From positions 9,983,992-10,047,991 of the forward strand of contig OZ022261.1 in assembly GCA_963978905.1 (NCBI GenBank): a stretch of 64,000 nucleotides of DNA, written 5' to 3'. Made by a program: the position numbers and the translations under genes. Numbering within the stretch: position 1 is the first letter of the stretch; every line of letters begins with the position of its first letter. Source of the DNA: Trichostrongylus colubriformis (Eukaryota; Nematoda; Chromadorea; Rhabditida; Trichostrongylidae). The notes under the pieces were generated by a model. That model searched no databases. It was not told the origin of the DNA and was given only the letters and a program-made list of their open reading frames with translations. Positions 12,957 through 25,037 of the stretch are shown piece by piece.

Positions 12957-13636
12957 CCAAAGTGCCAGAAAAGATGGCAAATGATTAAGGTAGCACGTGC
13001 GGTGTAGGTGGAACTTGGTGGATTCAATTATCTCCAAGGAAAATCTCGTGGAATTGACAAGTATAGAACCGAACATATTTGTATCGAGCAGCTTTCCTAC
13101 TGCTCGGTCACAGGGTTAACACAAAGGTTTCATCTACAATCTTCAAAATAGTCCACTAGCAGGCTTTAAGATAGTAGAGGAGATTGAAGGATTCGCTCAT
13201 ATCGCTTAAAAAAATTGGATCTGTACAGTTTTCCGAAGAGAGAGTGTGTGTGACGTGCAAGTTCCAAAGAAGCTAATGAGGCGGAGCTTACTTAATTAGG
13301 TGATGAGTGTGCTTTTGACGTCAAATACGACGTGAAAACAAGCTCGATCTGGCATGTTTCTGTTACACGAATACGTTCGTATTGAATGTAGATATGTCCT
13401 CTGGTTTCCCACAGACTGATTTTCTTTAATAACTGAACTTTCGTTGAGGAGGCGACGTGTGAAATCGGCTCATAGAAGTTATTAAAGCCGGGGATATTGC
13501 AGCGTTTCAAATTGTTTTCCTTCGCTCGCTCTCTGAATGGCACCGAACAAGGTTATTACACTCCATCACCGTAGGCTACGAGAAAGTGCATCAGCGAGAT
13601 AGATCCATTGTAAGGAAATGTGAACATTGCTGAACT
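12957..13636. other. unassigned DNA
   Basis: No recognisable feature between family B and the next palindrome relic. Confidence 0.5.
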
Positions 13637-14069
13637 GGATATCCACACGGAAAAATTAGTTTTTGTGCTACCCATATGTTTATGTTGTATTTGCCTTATG
13701 AGGCCTATACAAAATTTCAAGCAAAAAATGTGAATCTGGCTGAGATACAGCACCACGAAGTGCGTCCGGGTGCGCGGGGCCTCCGAATAAAAGCCTCATC
13801 CCATCGTCCGCCGTGGTCGGAGACGTCTTGTGGGAACAGAAAGTTACGTAAACAGTCCCACTCTCCGTTCTCTACGGCGGCGGACGACTGGACGAAGCTT
13901 CCACTTGGAGGCCCCGCCCACCCGGACGTACTTTGTGGAGCTGTATATTAGCCGGATTCACATTTTTCACGTGAAACTTTGCATGAAGCCCACATTAGGC
14001 AAATACAACATAAACATATGGGTAACACAAAAACTGATTTTTCCGTGGACAATTCTTTTGAGCCCGGTT
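13637..14069. mobile_element. palindromic element (PAL family), old copy
   Basis: It is a diverged copy of the 432-433 bp palindromes at 23615 and 30676. Shared blocks are TTTTTGTG.TACCCATAT, GTTGTATTTGCC, GTGAATCTGGCTGAGATACA, GCGGGGCCTCCG and, inverted on the other side, AGGCCCCGCCCA and TATGGGTAACACAAAAACTG. The outer ends are eroded. Non-coding. Confidence 0.75.
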
Positions 14070-14411
14070 CTAAATGTTGGGAGCTTCTCGATTTGCCTCA
14101 CTTACAATATCCGGCAAACCGAACTGCACCGGATATGGCGAGAATTGAACTAAGTGCAAAATTGATCAGCACTTCGATGCCACTGATCGACACACAGGCA
14201 AGCAAGACAGTACGCTACAGTATCCCTAGCCGCCAGCGGTCGTGGCGCGGTCAACTTCGCGCAAACGAACGCGTAAAAAATGTCCAGCATGAGGATGAAG
14301 CAACGATTTTCAGAAAGAATGCCAGGAATAAAAAGTAGCCGAGAAGATTGCAGACTGATTGCATGCAATGATAGTTGGGCGGGGAAATTTAATTCAGAAG
14401 ATATAGTAATA

Positions 14412-15679
14412 TTAGCTTGTTGCAGAATTAATTTCGTTTTCAAGGTATGTATAAATAAGTAGATTTTTTACCCTGAACTATTCCATCCCAAGGGAAGCTG
14501 GGCAAACCATTTTGTAGGTTTTTTTCTGCTCTTTCAAAAACTTATATGAATGTGGCTCTAAGTTTTCCAGCCGGCCTTTTCCAGGGCTTCGTATGATCAT
14601 GAACCGACGCGACTATCGAGTCATCTTGCTTTACGGATTCAAATTGGGACACTCCGCAGCGGAAGCAGCCTGTAATCTCAGCAGTGTTTTCGGGAGGATG
14701 TACTTGCGAACGTACAGTGGAGCTCTGGTTAAAAAAACTTGCTGCTGGAGATTTTGACCTCGAACGAAAGTCGGGTCGCGGCCGCAGGTCGTCGCTTATT
14801 GATGAAGATTTAAGGAGAGCCGTCGAAGCAAATCCAGAGATGAGTACTCGTACGTTAGCAGAAGACCCAGGCATACATTATTCTACAGTGGCCAGACACT
14901 TGCTGGAAATCGGCAAGGTGAAGAAGATGTCGAAGTGGGTGCCTTATGACCTGACCGATGAGCAGCGTCTGGCACGTTTCGACACCTGCTCTAACTCCTA
15001 GTTCGCCATAAAAATGAGTCATTTCTAAACCGTATTATGACTGTAGATGAAAAAGGGGTTCTTCATGATAACAGAAAACGGGGATTGGTCTGGATAGATA
15101 AGGATGTTCCTCAAAAAACTTTTCCTAAACCCGACCTTCACCCTGAAAAGGTTATGATTACTGTGTGATGTGTTGTAAAGGTGTAATCCATTATAAATTC
15201 TTGCAACTTGATCAGCCGGTCACAGCAGAGTCTCACTGTTGTGATCTGGAGCAAACGTTAAAAATTGTGGCCGGCGGTGGTTAATAGAAGAGGGCCATTC
15301 CTGTTGTAGGACAACGCAAGACCACACACCTCACAAATCACTCGGCGAAAATTGGCCCACTTGGGTGTAAAAGTTCCCCCTTACCCAGAGTATTCTCCCA
15401 ACCTTTCCCTCACAGAAAATCACTTTTTTCGAGCCCTCACTTCTCATCTGCGTCAGAAACAGTTTACTAATTTAGACGATGTTGAATGTGCCTCTCTTGA
15501 GTTTGTTGATTCTCGTGATAGTAGTTTTTATAGTGAAGGCTCGAAATTATTACCTGCTCGTTAGCAAAAACCTGTAGATTCTGATGGTGCTTACTTCGAT
15601 TGATAAACTTGTGTTTAAGCTGAGTTATAGTAGGTTGAAGTATGCGGTCCGTTTTCGAAATAATTTTGCAACAACCTAA
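14412..15679 (+). mobile_element. mariner transposon, full length, inactive (mariner 1)
   Basis: The ends are TTAGCTTGTTGCAGAATTAA and the inverse of TTAGGTTGTTGCAAAATTAT. TA flanks both sides (14410-14411 and 15680-15681). Length 1268 bp is typical of mariner. The terminal repeat resembles that of cecropia-subfamily mariners such as Hsmar1 (known family feature; assignment is inferred). It carries a transposase pseudogene. Confidence 0.92.
14593..15603 (+). pseudogene. mariner transposase, frameshifted
   Basis: It encoded a mariner transposase, which cuts and inserts the element at TA. The start is at MIMNRRDYRVILLYGFKLGH (14593). The helix-turn-helix region continues in another frame from 14684 (CERTVELWLKKLAAGDFDLE). 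Next come KKMSKWVPYDLTDEQRLARF (linker, the usual WVPHxL block), TVDEKGVLHD (first catalytic Asp), DNARPHTS (second Asp) and YSPNLSLTENHFF, then the family's C-terminal SRDSSFYSEG. Stops at about 15001 and 15165 and a frameshift near 14690 inactivate it. At the third catalytic position, 34 residues after the second Asp, there is Glu rather than Asp. Confidence 0.9.
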
Positions 15680-15681
15680 TA

Positions 15682-16944
15682 GTAATTACTGGAACTTTGT
15701 TCAAAAGATTCCAGGAAGAAACGAAGAATCAATTTCACCTTCGTTTCGCACGTACCCTCAGACGGATGTTGAACCATCGATACCCTCACTGTGGACCCAT
15801 CAGTAAGCGAAGGTGATTGGATGCTACAGGCTATATTAATTAATCACAATTTGTCAAGTCGAGCAATGGCTTGAGAGAGTTAAGTGCTAAATACTCAGAC
15901 ATGCAAAGCCACAGTTACAGTTACAGTTACATACATAGTTAAATAAATTTGTGTTGTAAACTCGCTGTATGTTCAAAACTTCAACGTGCTTGCTATAGAA
16001 CACAATCTCCATGAGATATTCAAACCACCGTCATTATCGATGAGAAATGAAAAAATAGCAAAGATGAAAATCAGTTAAGCGAAAAGTTACGGTAGGGCCA
16101 CGGTATTCCATCATTTTGTCGTAACTTAGTTTTTTCCTTCTGCGTCCAAGTGAGTACAGATTGAACTACCACGTGTTTCTTATTCATTTTTGACATCCCT
16201 GCTCTGTACAAAGATGTGCAGATGTTTTGTGTAAAAAAAGTGATTTGAATGAAATAAATCATCGAACCTTAGGCGGAGCCAAAGGGCTCCAGGATTGGGC
16301 TTTGGATGGTGAGCCATTTAGGGTAAAAAACCGCGCCGTGGCGTCTAGCGTGCGATGCTATGGGTGTGAGCTAGGGGCAACATAATAAATGGGGTCTAAA
16401 GTGACGACGATGTTCCACGTCTCCTTTCAAGCCTTATTGCTTTAGAATTCAATTAATACAGCCTTCCTCGCGCTCATTGCGTCGGCTCCGCACTTGGCCG
16501 CGCTGTGAGGAAAAATTAAGAAACAGGTTAGGGACAGGATAGTGGACTTCCAAGTGAAGAAACTCCAAGGAACGCTACCACTCTCAGTTGCCGGTTTTGA
16601 TCGAAAAGGAACATGGAACTCTCAGAATCCCATAGTTTTGCAAAATTAACGCTGCTGAAACAGGATTCCGATTTTGGATAAAAAGCTTCTTATCTAAATG
16701 TGCATTAGGCCGTGCATGCGCAAGTCATGCGACACTTTCACAACTTCTTGTGCTTTCGCTGCTTTTGAACTTTATCGAGCGTTATTCACCAGAGTGATCT
16801 ACTTGGTGGTTGTGAGGTAACTTGGTGGTTGTGAGGTGGTGCAGCCGTGGATGCTCGTCTGAGACCAGTGTTACCCTGAGCACGCCTTAGTCTGGGGGCT
16901 GCGAACAGCAGGAAGTAGTTCGCATCAGTGTGAACTGGAAATCA
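15682..16944. other. unassigned DNA with a 19-bp tandem repeat
   Basis: Contains three ACAGTT units near 15913-15932 and an exact 19-bp tandem duplication (ACTTGGTGGTTGTGAGGTA) at 16801-16838. A block at 16340-16380 ending GGGTGTGAGCTAGGGGC resembles 52380-52420. No gene recognised. Confidence 0.5.
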
Positions 16945-17486
16945 TTGGGTTGTCTCGGAAAGTAATGAGACAAATGTCGTAATACTACGCAGTACTAACA
17001 TTTTACCTGGCCACAAAGAATATCGTGTACCGTGGATTTAGGAGAGCCGAGGGGGCCGCAAGCTCGCGCACTGACACGTCAGGTTGTTCTTCACAAATAG
17101 CATGTATAAGCTGCTTCTTTTGCATAGGTGGACGTCCCGATCGACTACCGTTTTGAGACATTTCTCGAACGTGCCGTACCATCTGAAGCACGTCGCTCGA
17201 GAAGGTGCTTGATCCTTCATTTCCTCCAGCAAGAGCCAATGGCCGCGGATTTGTCGGAACGGTAGTGTATAAGGAGAGCTGCCCGAGATAGCGTTTTCTT
17301 TTCATAAATCTCCGGCACTTCTGTGAAAGATGAAGATAGTGGGGACCACATTCCCTTGGTGGCGTATATGTACGGGTCTTGAGACACTTAATTCCAGAGT
17401 TTTGCCCTCTCACAATTTCGACGTCCAAATATATATGGTGTCGAATCTCACCACTGCATTTGTCCATCACTTTTCGGACAACCTAA
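16945..17486 (-). mobile_element. mariner deletion derivative (542 bp)
   Basis: The left end TTGGGTTGTCTCGGAAAGTA pairs with the right end, inverse of TTAGGTTGTCCGAAAAGTGA. TA follows at 17487-17488; the left TA has mutated. On the minus strand it keeps the DNA-binding half of a transposase: PSRATCFRWYGTFEKC, then in another frame SRSGRPPMQKKQLIHAICEE and QPDVSVRELA. These are typical mariner helix-turn-helix and 'GRP' linker motifs. The catalytic half is deleted. Confidence 0.8.
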
Positions 17487-17488
17487 TA

Positions 17489-18949
17489 TTTAGAGATAAG
17501 TGTGCCTCTCGTTGACAGGGCTGAGTTAGTTCTGCTGGCTGGTTTTGACTAACAACAAGACATCTGTTTGGTAGGATTTGAGTGCTCCGCCGCATCGCAC
17601 CAAGATCTTCCAGACTGCCCTGATCTCAACCTACCGGGTGATAATGCAATGGGTATATTTTGAAGGGTAAAGCCTGCGCTACTCCTAACAATTTAGTCGC
17701 TGCTTCTGAGACTACTACCACGACAGCATGGGACGATCTGTGCGGTCAATGCGACCCACAGCAGATAGTTTTCCTTGCTCTCTTCGTCATTGTGCCCAAG
17801 CCAAAGGCGATGCTATCGTCTAATACTTGATGGGATATGTTAGTTGGAACTGCTTGTTGATCACATATACCAGTAAACTTCATGTTGATACCTTTTTTCT
17901 TTCCAGTATAGTAAGGCAATGTTATACAGTCAATACTTTTACCGCACTTTAAAACTTATCTCCCCCATTTCTCAATTGACAAGAAGTCAATTACTCCTCT
18001 GGTCTCCATTTCATGCAGTAAAAATTGCTTCTGAAATGCAATGCGCTTCTACGAACAAAAACTATCCCGTATAAATGTCAGTGGGCCGACCTCAGAATTG
18101 CATATTTTTCGGCAACTCACTTTTTCCGTTAATTTCATCAATAATAAAGTATGCGGGCGGGTGTGCTAGCAATGTGACGTTTTATGAGGCTTGGCTAAGT
18201 ATCAAACCACTTTCCAAAAGTAGCTCTCCTCTACCTGCCCAAGAGGATTTCTCAAAATGCACCCTAGCAAAAAAATAAGTGGCAAAAGGCACAGCCGGCG
18301 CTCTACTCAAAATAGAATCCTAGCTACTCCCTTTTCAGTTTTTTTGCACTGCGAACGACCATGTGTTGGGAATGGCTCAGCCGTATGACTATCAAACAGG
18401 AACGATGGCTCTTTTTACCTTTTAGTGATTGCCGTTGAAGAATGAAAGTGCTTATGCCTAGTTTGGTCTTGCATTAAAAGAAAACTAGAAAGTTCCAAGA
18501 AATCGTGAAAAACGATACCATGCCAGCGTGCATACTGCGCAGGAGCCAACACCTTCATATGAAGGCGAAGCCACTTTGCCAACGTATTGGGCCCAGCCCC
18601 TTTCTCAAGGCTCTATTCCGTCCCATTTGGGGCCTGTTTCGTGACGCAAATGCAAAAGTTCGGCTGTTCAGGCATGGCTCACCTTCCACTGATAGTATTT
18701 GCTCATTCTGCACAGCTTGACGGTTGCGCCCACTGCTTTCAAATGATCTACAACCTCCACTAGCGAAATTTCATAAAGAAAATATTGAAAATCAATTGTT
18801 TTTACTTATTTTATTGATTATGTGTTTCTCTACCTTTTTCAACGGGCACACTTTCACAAACAACACCTAATCGGTTCATCTAATGCTACTGATAGGCTAC
18901 GCCTAAAAATAAAAGTTCTGAGCAGATTGCTCCGAAGTTGCATTTCAAA
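17489..18949. other. unassigned DNA
   Basis: No gene, RNA or element ends recognised. Short open frames near 18075 and 18505 carry no motif. Confidence 0.5.
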
Positions 18950-19220
18950 GGAGTGGCCCGCGAAGATTTAAGCTCTTCTGTCACCCATTTATTTCTGTTA
19001 TATTAGAATTTGCTCACTATGGGCCACATTCAAAGCTTCACCCGTATATGCAAGAATCTAAATGAGATAGAGCTCCCCAAGGTAACGGACGACGGGGTGG
19101 GGCGTCGAGTGAGCTTGAACGCTAGAGCTGAGAAGTTAACAGGAGACAGTCACGTGGTCAAAGACGCAGAGCAATAAGCAAATCAATATTGGGCACGAAA
19201 ACTTGCGCGAAAGTAGAGAA
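18950..19220 (+). repeat. D-type repeat, copy 1
   Basis: It matches 35400-35890 on the opposite strand: CTGT.ACCCAT.TATTTCTGT, AGAATC.AA.TGAGATAGA.CTCCCCAA, GACGACGGGGTGG and ATAAGCAAATCAA, in order. Also related to the split copy at 28086-29110. Ends are not clear. Confidence 0.6.
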
Positions 19221-20734
19221 AATTCAAACGCGTTGCTCTTCCCCTAGTTTTCCACTTTCCGCTTTGGAATAAAGGAACTTCGTAACTTTTTTCTGTGTCT
19301 CTGTTCATGTATTTCAGTAGAATCATTCTAAGAGGAATTAGATTCATGAAAATCCCGTGAGCGATTGCTTCCATTCAGTTAGCGAAAAATGTGTGCACTA
19401 CAGTCGAAGAGCCTGCCACGAAGGGAAGACGGGTCTTCGCTTCGTCGGGGTACATGTACGGCAAAGTGCGCTACAAACCACGCGGTGATGCATTCACTTC
19501 GTGTAATTGTGTACTTGATGTGATTACAGTAATCTACGCCCTGATTCGTTCCTCATGAAGCAAGAATCGCCTTATTCACGGAGATCTTTGTTGAAAGTGT
19601 CATATAGGTCCAACGTATCGCAGTAATACCACCAACCATAGCAGATATAATGGGAGGTTGACCCGATCCTTTTAGTTTTGCATTTGATGTGATGGCAAAT
19701 AGTGAACGAAGGTTTTTCCTATGTCCCATTTACAAAGCCCTGATTAAAAGGATAATGTGCTGGTGCTTCAAACTCGGTCCTTCTTTCTACTGGAAATTAC
19801 CTACGCGCTGGTTTCAGTGAATGTAAACCAATGGTAGAATTCAGATGAATAGTGTCAAATCATTGTTACGGAGCATCAATGCTCGTTCTTAATAAAAGCC
19901 TTACTAAGGTTACGTGACATGGAAAAAGATAGCTAATACAAGCTCACAGATGCCAAAAAGTAGCTTCGTCTGCTATTCAATAATAACTATCGGTTACTTC
20001 TTTTGAGAGCAATTAACAACTAATCCATCAAGTAAGAGTCGAATACGAATAACACTAGCATTCCATCCACACACTGAGTATATCCGATAGTCAATCAATT
20101 TAAAATGTGGACAGTGAAAGAGTTAAAAAAAAAAATAAAATGAGACATGAGGTCGGTGTTCTCGCTTGTGCTACATAACCCACACCAGTCAAGCAGCTCG
20201 TGTACATCGCCGAGCACTTTGTCGCACATTCCATCAGACAAGCCAAAGCCCCCCCCCCTAGAGTGGTCACATATTCACACGCAAATGAAAAACTGCTTCT
20301 ACCTTTTTTATTGGATGACAGCACAAGGTTGGTTAGACTCTACCAGTATTCTCTTGTTAAGGTATACAACAGCATTGACGGTTCCATTATGCATTTCTAA
20401 TGAACTGGGGTACCTCCAGCTATCCATTCATTAAAAATGCATTAGTAGAAATGCCAATGCCGCATTGATATGAGCAAGGGTTAAAGGCTTCAATTAAATA
20501 CTGCTGAATTCTGAAAATGAGGTACTTACATTATTGTGGTAAGTGGCAGGGATCTGACTACAGCCCAAACTTTGATTACAATCAATATAATTCTCGGAGT
20601 TTGTCACGAATCAGTTGGAATCAGTAATGAAGTGTCAACGTTTTGTAGACAGGCAAAATTATTGGAGCTATTTATTTATAAACAGGTTAAATATATTTGT
20701 CTATACATAGCACAGCCAATAAAATTATTTGGTG
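19221..20734. other. unassigned DNA
   Basis: No feature recognised. Nine C in a row at about 20251-20259. An open frame at 20147-20434 is low in information and has no motif. Confidence 0.5.
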
Positions 20735-20744
20735 GTGCTTCTTT

Positions 20745-21331
20745 GGGTGTGTGCCATTATGAAAGAAAATCCTCTTTGCAATACAGCGATGACGCGATTA
20801 CACTTGGCATAAGGCATAGGGCACCGTCATCGCTTGAAGACCATGCAATATGGCGCGCACGGTGTGTACCGTTACGTCTAAGATGGCGTGGCGGCCCGCG
20901 GCGAGTGCGAGTTGTTTGTAGTTTTATCTGTTGAACGGCAGCTATCACAACATGGCCAAACTTCTATCTTCCCAGCTGCAACATTTGAGAGACCTCCACG
21001 GTACCATCCCATCGCATCCTGAGCCAAATTCCAACCGAATGCGCCAAGCCGTACTGATGGCGCCGCGAGTGCGACGCCGCAACGCGATTTCTGGACGTGA
21101 AGGTACACACTCCAGCGAGAATAGCTCATATCATCGCGTCACATTGCGGCGTCCGGCATGCGATGCGATGAGGCGAGCTATGCGCGCCGCATTGCATGAA
21201 CCTTCAAGCGATGACGGTGCTCTATGCCTTATCCTAATCGCTTCACGATTCGACTAGTAGGACGCCTCCGCACCATCACATCGTGCGCCAAACGCAGCGA
21301 CGCAAACTTTGTTTCCTAATGGCACACAACC
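20745..21331. mobile_element. GGGTGTGTG-type fold-back carrying a nested MITE
   Basis: The outer ends are GGGTGTGTGCCATTA and TAATGGCACACAACC. Flanks are GTGCTTCTTT (20735-20744) and GTGCTACTTT (21332-21341), a 9-10 bp target duplication with one mismatch. The arms are long: ATAAGGCATAGGGCACCGTC at 20809 pairs with the inverse at about 21213-21232, continuing through CGCTTGAAG and GCGCGC. A second element (20861-21110) sits between the arms. Confidence 0.75.
20861..21110 (-). mobile_element. GTGTGTACC MITE, copy 1, nested
   Basis: Ends are GGTGTGTACCGTTACGTC and the inverse of GTGTGTACCTTCACGTC. Inside, read on the minus strand, are blocks shared with 32617-32853 and 57421-57670: GGTACCGTG.A.GATC, CAACAGATAAA.TGCAAACA and ACTCGCACTC. 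No coding capacity. The target duplication is unclear. Confidence 0.75.
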
Positions 21332-21341
21332 GTGCTACTTT

Positions 21342-22614
21342 TAGTGTGCCAACGATATAAACCGTATACATATTGTAATTTCGTTAACATCCTCGATACA
21401 AACGAAAAAGTTGTAGGCGACGTATTATTGGTGTAATTAGTGCAGGGCGAATCTGTAAAACCTGTAATGAGTTCCATTTGAATGTACCATACATATATTC
21501 AAGTTAAAGTTACTGTGGCAGAAGTATTTGTAGGAGTATTTGCTTTGAACACTGGTTTACAGCACAAATCGAAACAGTAGGTTACCTATCTTTTCACTCT
21601 GTCAGACCGATCACCAGTTATGATGCAAAAATGGTAATTTAAAGGCTAGTTCGGTCAAGCGAGATCCTTTTTACACACAGGCCAACGTCACTTCTTGCTG
21701 CTGATCTTCGTTCCAGGCTACTAGGGAGACCTTTTCAAAATGGACCGGATGGAAGTAATTTCTCTTAAATTGTAAAGTGCGATTTCAATCGAGCTCCCAA
21801 ACTTGAAAAGCTCCGAGCATTTTTCTCTGGGATTCAAGGCTCTATTCGTGTAGTGCTCTGCCTCCTTACTGCATAGACCTTGTACAGGCGTCAATTTCCT
21901 CCATAAAGCAGCGAAATGGGTTTGTACAATACATGTATGACTCTCCATTAGTCTCGACATGCTTGTTAGAACCAATTGGTGTCCCTTTGCTGAGCCTCCG
22001 GGATTGTTACAATATTTATTTATCCCTCTAACTTTTTCGCCAGTCGCCTTCTTCGTAGCGTAGCCTATAGGGCGAGAGCATGATTGTGAAACAGATAGTT
22101 CCGCGCCTTTAACCAAATTACAAAAGAAATCAAGGGTCAGTGGATCCCAGGCGATTTACTTAAATCCGTTGATTTCAGGGAAATTAGAGCTGTAGATTGT
22201 CAGCTTAAGCTGAAACTCCTCGGTGACGCTTGTACAAGTGTTTTAAGTTTCAAAATTAGGCTAGAAGGGGAACTCCCAAGAGATATCAGTAATTAAAACT
22301 CTGCTACAAGTAATTAACTCATGCTGATTGCCACCCGTTGCCTCCATTTAATTTTATTTCTTTTAAGAAACAACGTTTATTGCCATTTTTCAGCATTATC
22401 GAAGAATTTCAAAGCGGGTCTCAGTATATCGCTTACAACGCATTCCCACCTGGATTTCTTGTATAATTTGCGAAGTGGTAATAAATGTTCTATTTCACAA
22501 CTATGTTTCGGTTCTCCAGGCTAAGAAGAAGCCGATCTGCCGGAGCGCTAACCGAACAATTAAATATAGCAGTTTGTACAGTTGAGTATGGAAAGACTGA
22601 AGTTAACTGAAGTA
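21342..22614. other. unassigned DNA with one weak open frame
   Basis: A 131-codon minus-strand frame at 21721-22116 is open (for example HFAALWRKLTPVQGLCSKEA), but I recognise no family, and no splice partners stand out. It may be a decayed gene fragment or chance. Otherwise nothing recognised. Confidence 0.4.
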
Positions 22615-23299
22615 TTAGGTCTGTGCAGAATAAATGGCCAAAACATAACTGGCCATAACTTCGCTCAGACACAACTTTATTTGTCGAAATTAAAACCATT
22701 CGAATCTACAGAAATTCGCCAACGATCTGTTGAAGAAAATATGCCATCATGATCAAATTCTGGATTGCGAGAATCAATAAAGTCAAGAATGGCATTTTTA
22801 CCGTGCATAATTTTTCTGCCGCAGGTTTGCATCGAGAACCCGGAAAAAGTGGTAATCCGTCAGGGATAGGTCTGAGGAATAAGCGGGGTGAGGGAGAGGC
22901 TCGATTAACTGCATCATTTTTTACTGGGTGCGCAAAACAACGCAAAACCCCACCGTTCGCAAGTCACCCGGCAGAAGCTGATCGAGACGCTCCCTGACCC
23001 CCCCCCCCTCATTCTCCAGACCTATTCCTGACGGATTACCACTTTTTCCCTGTTCTCGTTGCAAACCTGCGTCAGAAGGAGTTCGCCGAAACGATGCATG
23101 TTGAAAATGCCATCGTTGACTTCATTAATTTTCACAATCCTGAATTTGATCATGATGGCATATTTTTTACCACCAGGTCGTTGGCAAGGTTGTGTAGATT
23201 CGAATGTTTTTTATTTCGACAAATAAAGTTGTGTCTGAGCGAAGTTATGGCTTTTGAAAAAAGTGTTCCGTTTTGGCCATTTATTCTGCACAGACCTGA
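22615..23299. mobile_element. palindromic mariner derivative (685 bp)
   Basis: The ends are TTAGGTCTGTGCAGAATAAA and its near-inverse, flanked by TA on both sides (22613-22614 and 23300-23301). The two halves are inverted copies of each other, centred near 22957. Each half keeps the 3' end of a mariner transposase gene; the right half reads SFSRPIPDG in one frame and traces of the 'YSPDL..TDYHF' block with frame breaks. It has no intact transposase. The right TA is also the left TA of the next element. Confidence 0.8.
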
Positions 23300-23439
23300 T
23301 ACGTGGGTCACTATTTACATTTCGGGAATAGGCAACACTGTTATCATGGGAGTAAATCTGATGGTTCCATCGTGAAGTTCGCCTTTTTTTTGACTATATA
23401 CCCCATCATTCAATTTGCAGCACGGCGCTTTTGTTTAAA

Positions 23440-24287
23440 ATTTTTGAAAATTTTGTCGACACAAGCCTTTTTTGGTGCATTTGTCAAATTGTGTGGGTTC
23501 CAACGGAAAAATATTTTTTGCAAATCCATGTGTTTAAGTAAAATTGCATGTTTGTTGGTGGAAATAATGTTTAGGGATGCCTCAATCTTAGGATGAGTGA
23601 CATGGCGATCTCGCTTAAAGGAATCGTCCACGGAAAATGGTTTTTGTGTAACCCATATATTTACGCTGTATTTGCCTAATGTTGGCCTCATGCAAAATTT
23701 CACGCGAAAAAATGTGAATCTGGCTGAGATACAGTACCACAAAGTGCGGTCCCAGTGGGCGGGGCCTCCGTATAAAAGCCTCGTCCCGTCTTCCGCCGCC
23801 GTTGGGAACGGAGAGTGGGACTGTTTACGTAACCTTCTGTTCCTACAATGCGTCTACGACCACGGCGGACGCGGTACGAGGCTTTTACACGGAGGCCCCG
23901 CCCACTGGGACCGCACTTTGTGGTGCTGTATCTCAGCCAGATTCACATTTTTTCGCGTGAAATTTTGCATGAGGCCAACATTAGGCAAATACAACATAAA
24001 TATATGGGTAACACAAAAACTCATTTTCCATGGACGATTCCTTTAACCATATTGCACACAGCATCGATGTTATCTGAAACAACTGCTAATTTCGGACATC
24101 CTTCACGAATCTCGTCGGACAGCGGACTACGACAACTATTGAATTCCCTAAACCAACGATACACTGTGGTCCTTGATGGAGCTTCATTGCCAAATTTTTT
24201 AAATTTTTTTAAAGTTTCATTTTCATTTCCTGAAAAAACAAAATTTTTCAGATGAATATAAAATAAACAAATAGCGCCGCGCGGCAA
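23440..24287 (-). pseudogene. mariner transposase N-terminal half, split by insertion
   Basis: Reading right to left: NEAPSRTTVYRWFREFN and SCRSPLSDEIREG (mariner DNA-binding domain) and AVVSDNIDAVCNMV up to 24047. Then comes the palindromic insertion. The frame resumes at 23614 with RDRHVTHPKIEASL, HAILLKHMDLQKI and RWNPHNLTNAPKKA, matching the family's 'RWIPHxLT' linker. Removing the insertion leaves one TTAA, and the frame continues across it. No catalytic aspartates remain. Confidence 0.85.
23615..24046. mobile_element. PAL palindromic element, copy 1 (432 bp)
   Basis: It runs from TTAAAGGAATCGTCCACGG to its inverse CGATTCCTTTAA. It is nearly palindromic end to end, with a loop of about 100 bp. 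The target site in mariner 3 was a single TTAA, so the duplication is TTAA (or TA within it). Each arm carries GTGGGCGGGGCC followed by T(A/G)TAAAAGCC pointing to the centre. Long open frames on both strands are mirror images and are not considered genes. Confidence 0.9.
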
Positions 24288-24398
24288 ATTGAATGATGGT
24301 GTATATAGTTAAAAAAGGCGAATTTTACGATGGAACCATCAGATTTACTCCCATGATAACAGTATTGTCTATTCCCGAAATAAATAGTGACCCACGTA

Positions 24399-25037
24399 CT
24401 AACCAGTACAGAACCAACTATGGATGGAAAATTAGATCGTCTGCTGTTAAAATAAAGGTACTTATGAATTTATATGCAATTTAGTAGGACAAAGTGGTTG
24501 AGTAATCCGAAAATGATAAAGTCACAGTGCAACAAAGCGACTGTTAATGGGTACTAAGTATATAAATAATAGGAAACCTTGGTTACCGTAAGGCTACGAA
24601 GCTGAAGGCCTGACATATATACATGGCTTGACTATTAATGGCTTACAGAGATAATTGCGCCCTAGTTGATGAATTATAAGCTATTCAGCACAGTGAAATA
24701 GCACAGCAAAATAGCACAGTGACGCAAGTCGCAAGCTTTAGCACCGACATCGTTCGTGAGATCGATACCTGCCCTTGAACGATAAAGCCCTTCATCGAAC
24801 CAGCGTCAATTAATTGGTAACCGACTTATTCGGACTTATAAAGACATCCGTTCGTTGGTCGAGACTAAAACGTCACGATTAGACCAACCGAATACACTTT
24901 CGAGCGCCAGAGTTGCTCATAGGGAGCCAATGTATGACGCTTTGTCCGAGGTATGGGGACAGAGTTCCTAGACAAGGAAGTGGGGTCGTATAAGAAGCAG
25001 TTGGTTTGTCCCGACTCTCATCCCGGAATAGTGACAA
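24399..25037. other. unassigned DNA with a small tandem repeat
   Basis: Three ~14-bp units beginning AGCACAG lie at 24687-24727. A GTGGGGTCGTAT motif at about 24972 resembles the hAT-like family ends. No gene recognised. Confidence 0.5.

Larger units (their letters stand above)
23302..24396 (-). mobile_element. mariner deletion derivative (mariner 3), interrupted
   Basis: The ends are CGTGGGTCACTATTTACATT and its inverse at 24377-24396, with TA on both sides (23300-23301 and 24397-24398). The terminal inverted repeats run for about 150 bp, to the GGCAAATTGAATGATGG block. Between them is the 5' two thirds of a transposase gene, split by a 432-bp palindrome (23615-24046). The catalytic 3' part is missing. 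Confidence 0.85.

Noticed and set aside
23597..24046. 149-codon open frame through the PAL palindrome, and similar frames in the copy at 30676
   Set aside because: Both strands are open because the sequence is a palindrome; the frames start and end at different points in the two copies and match nothing known.
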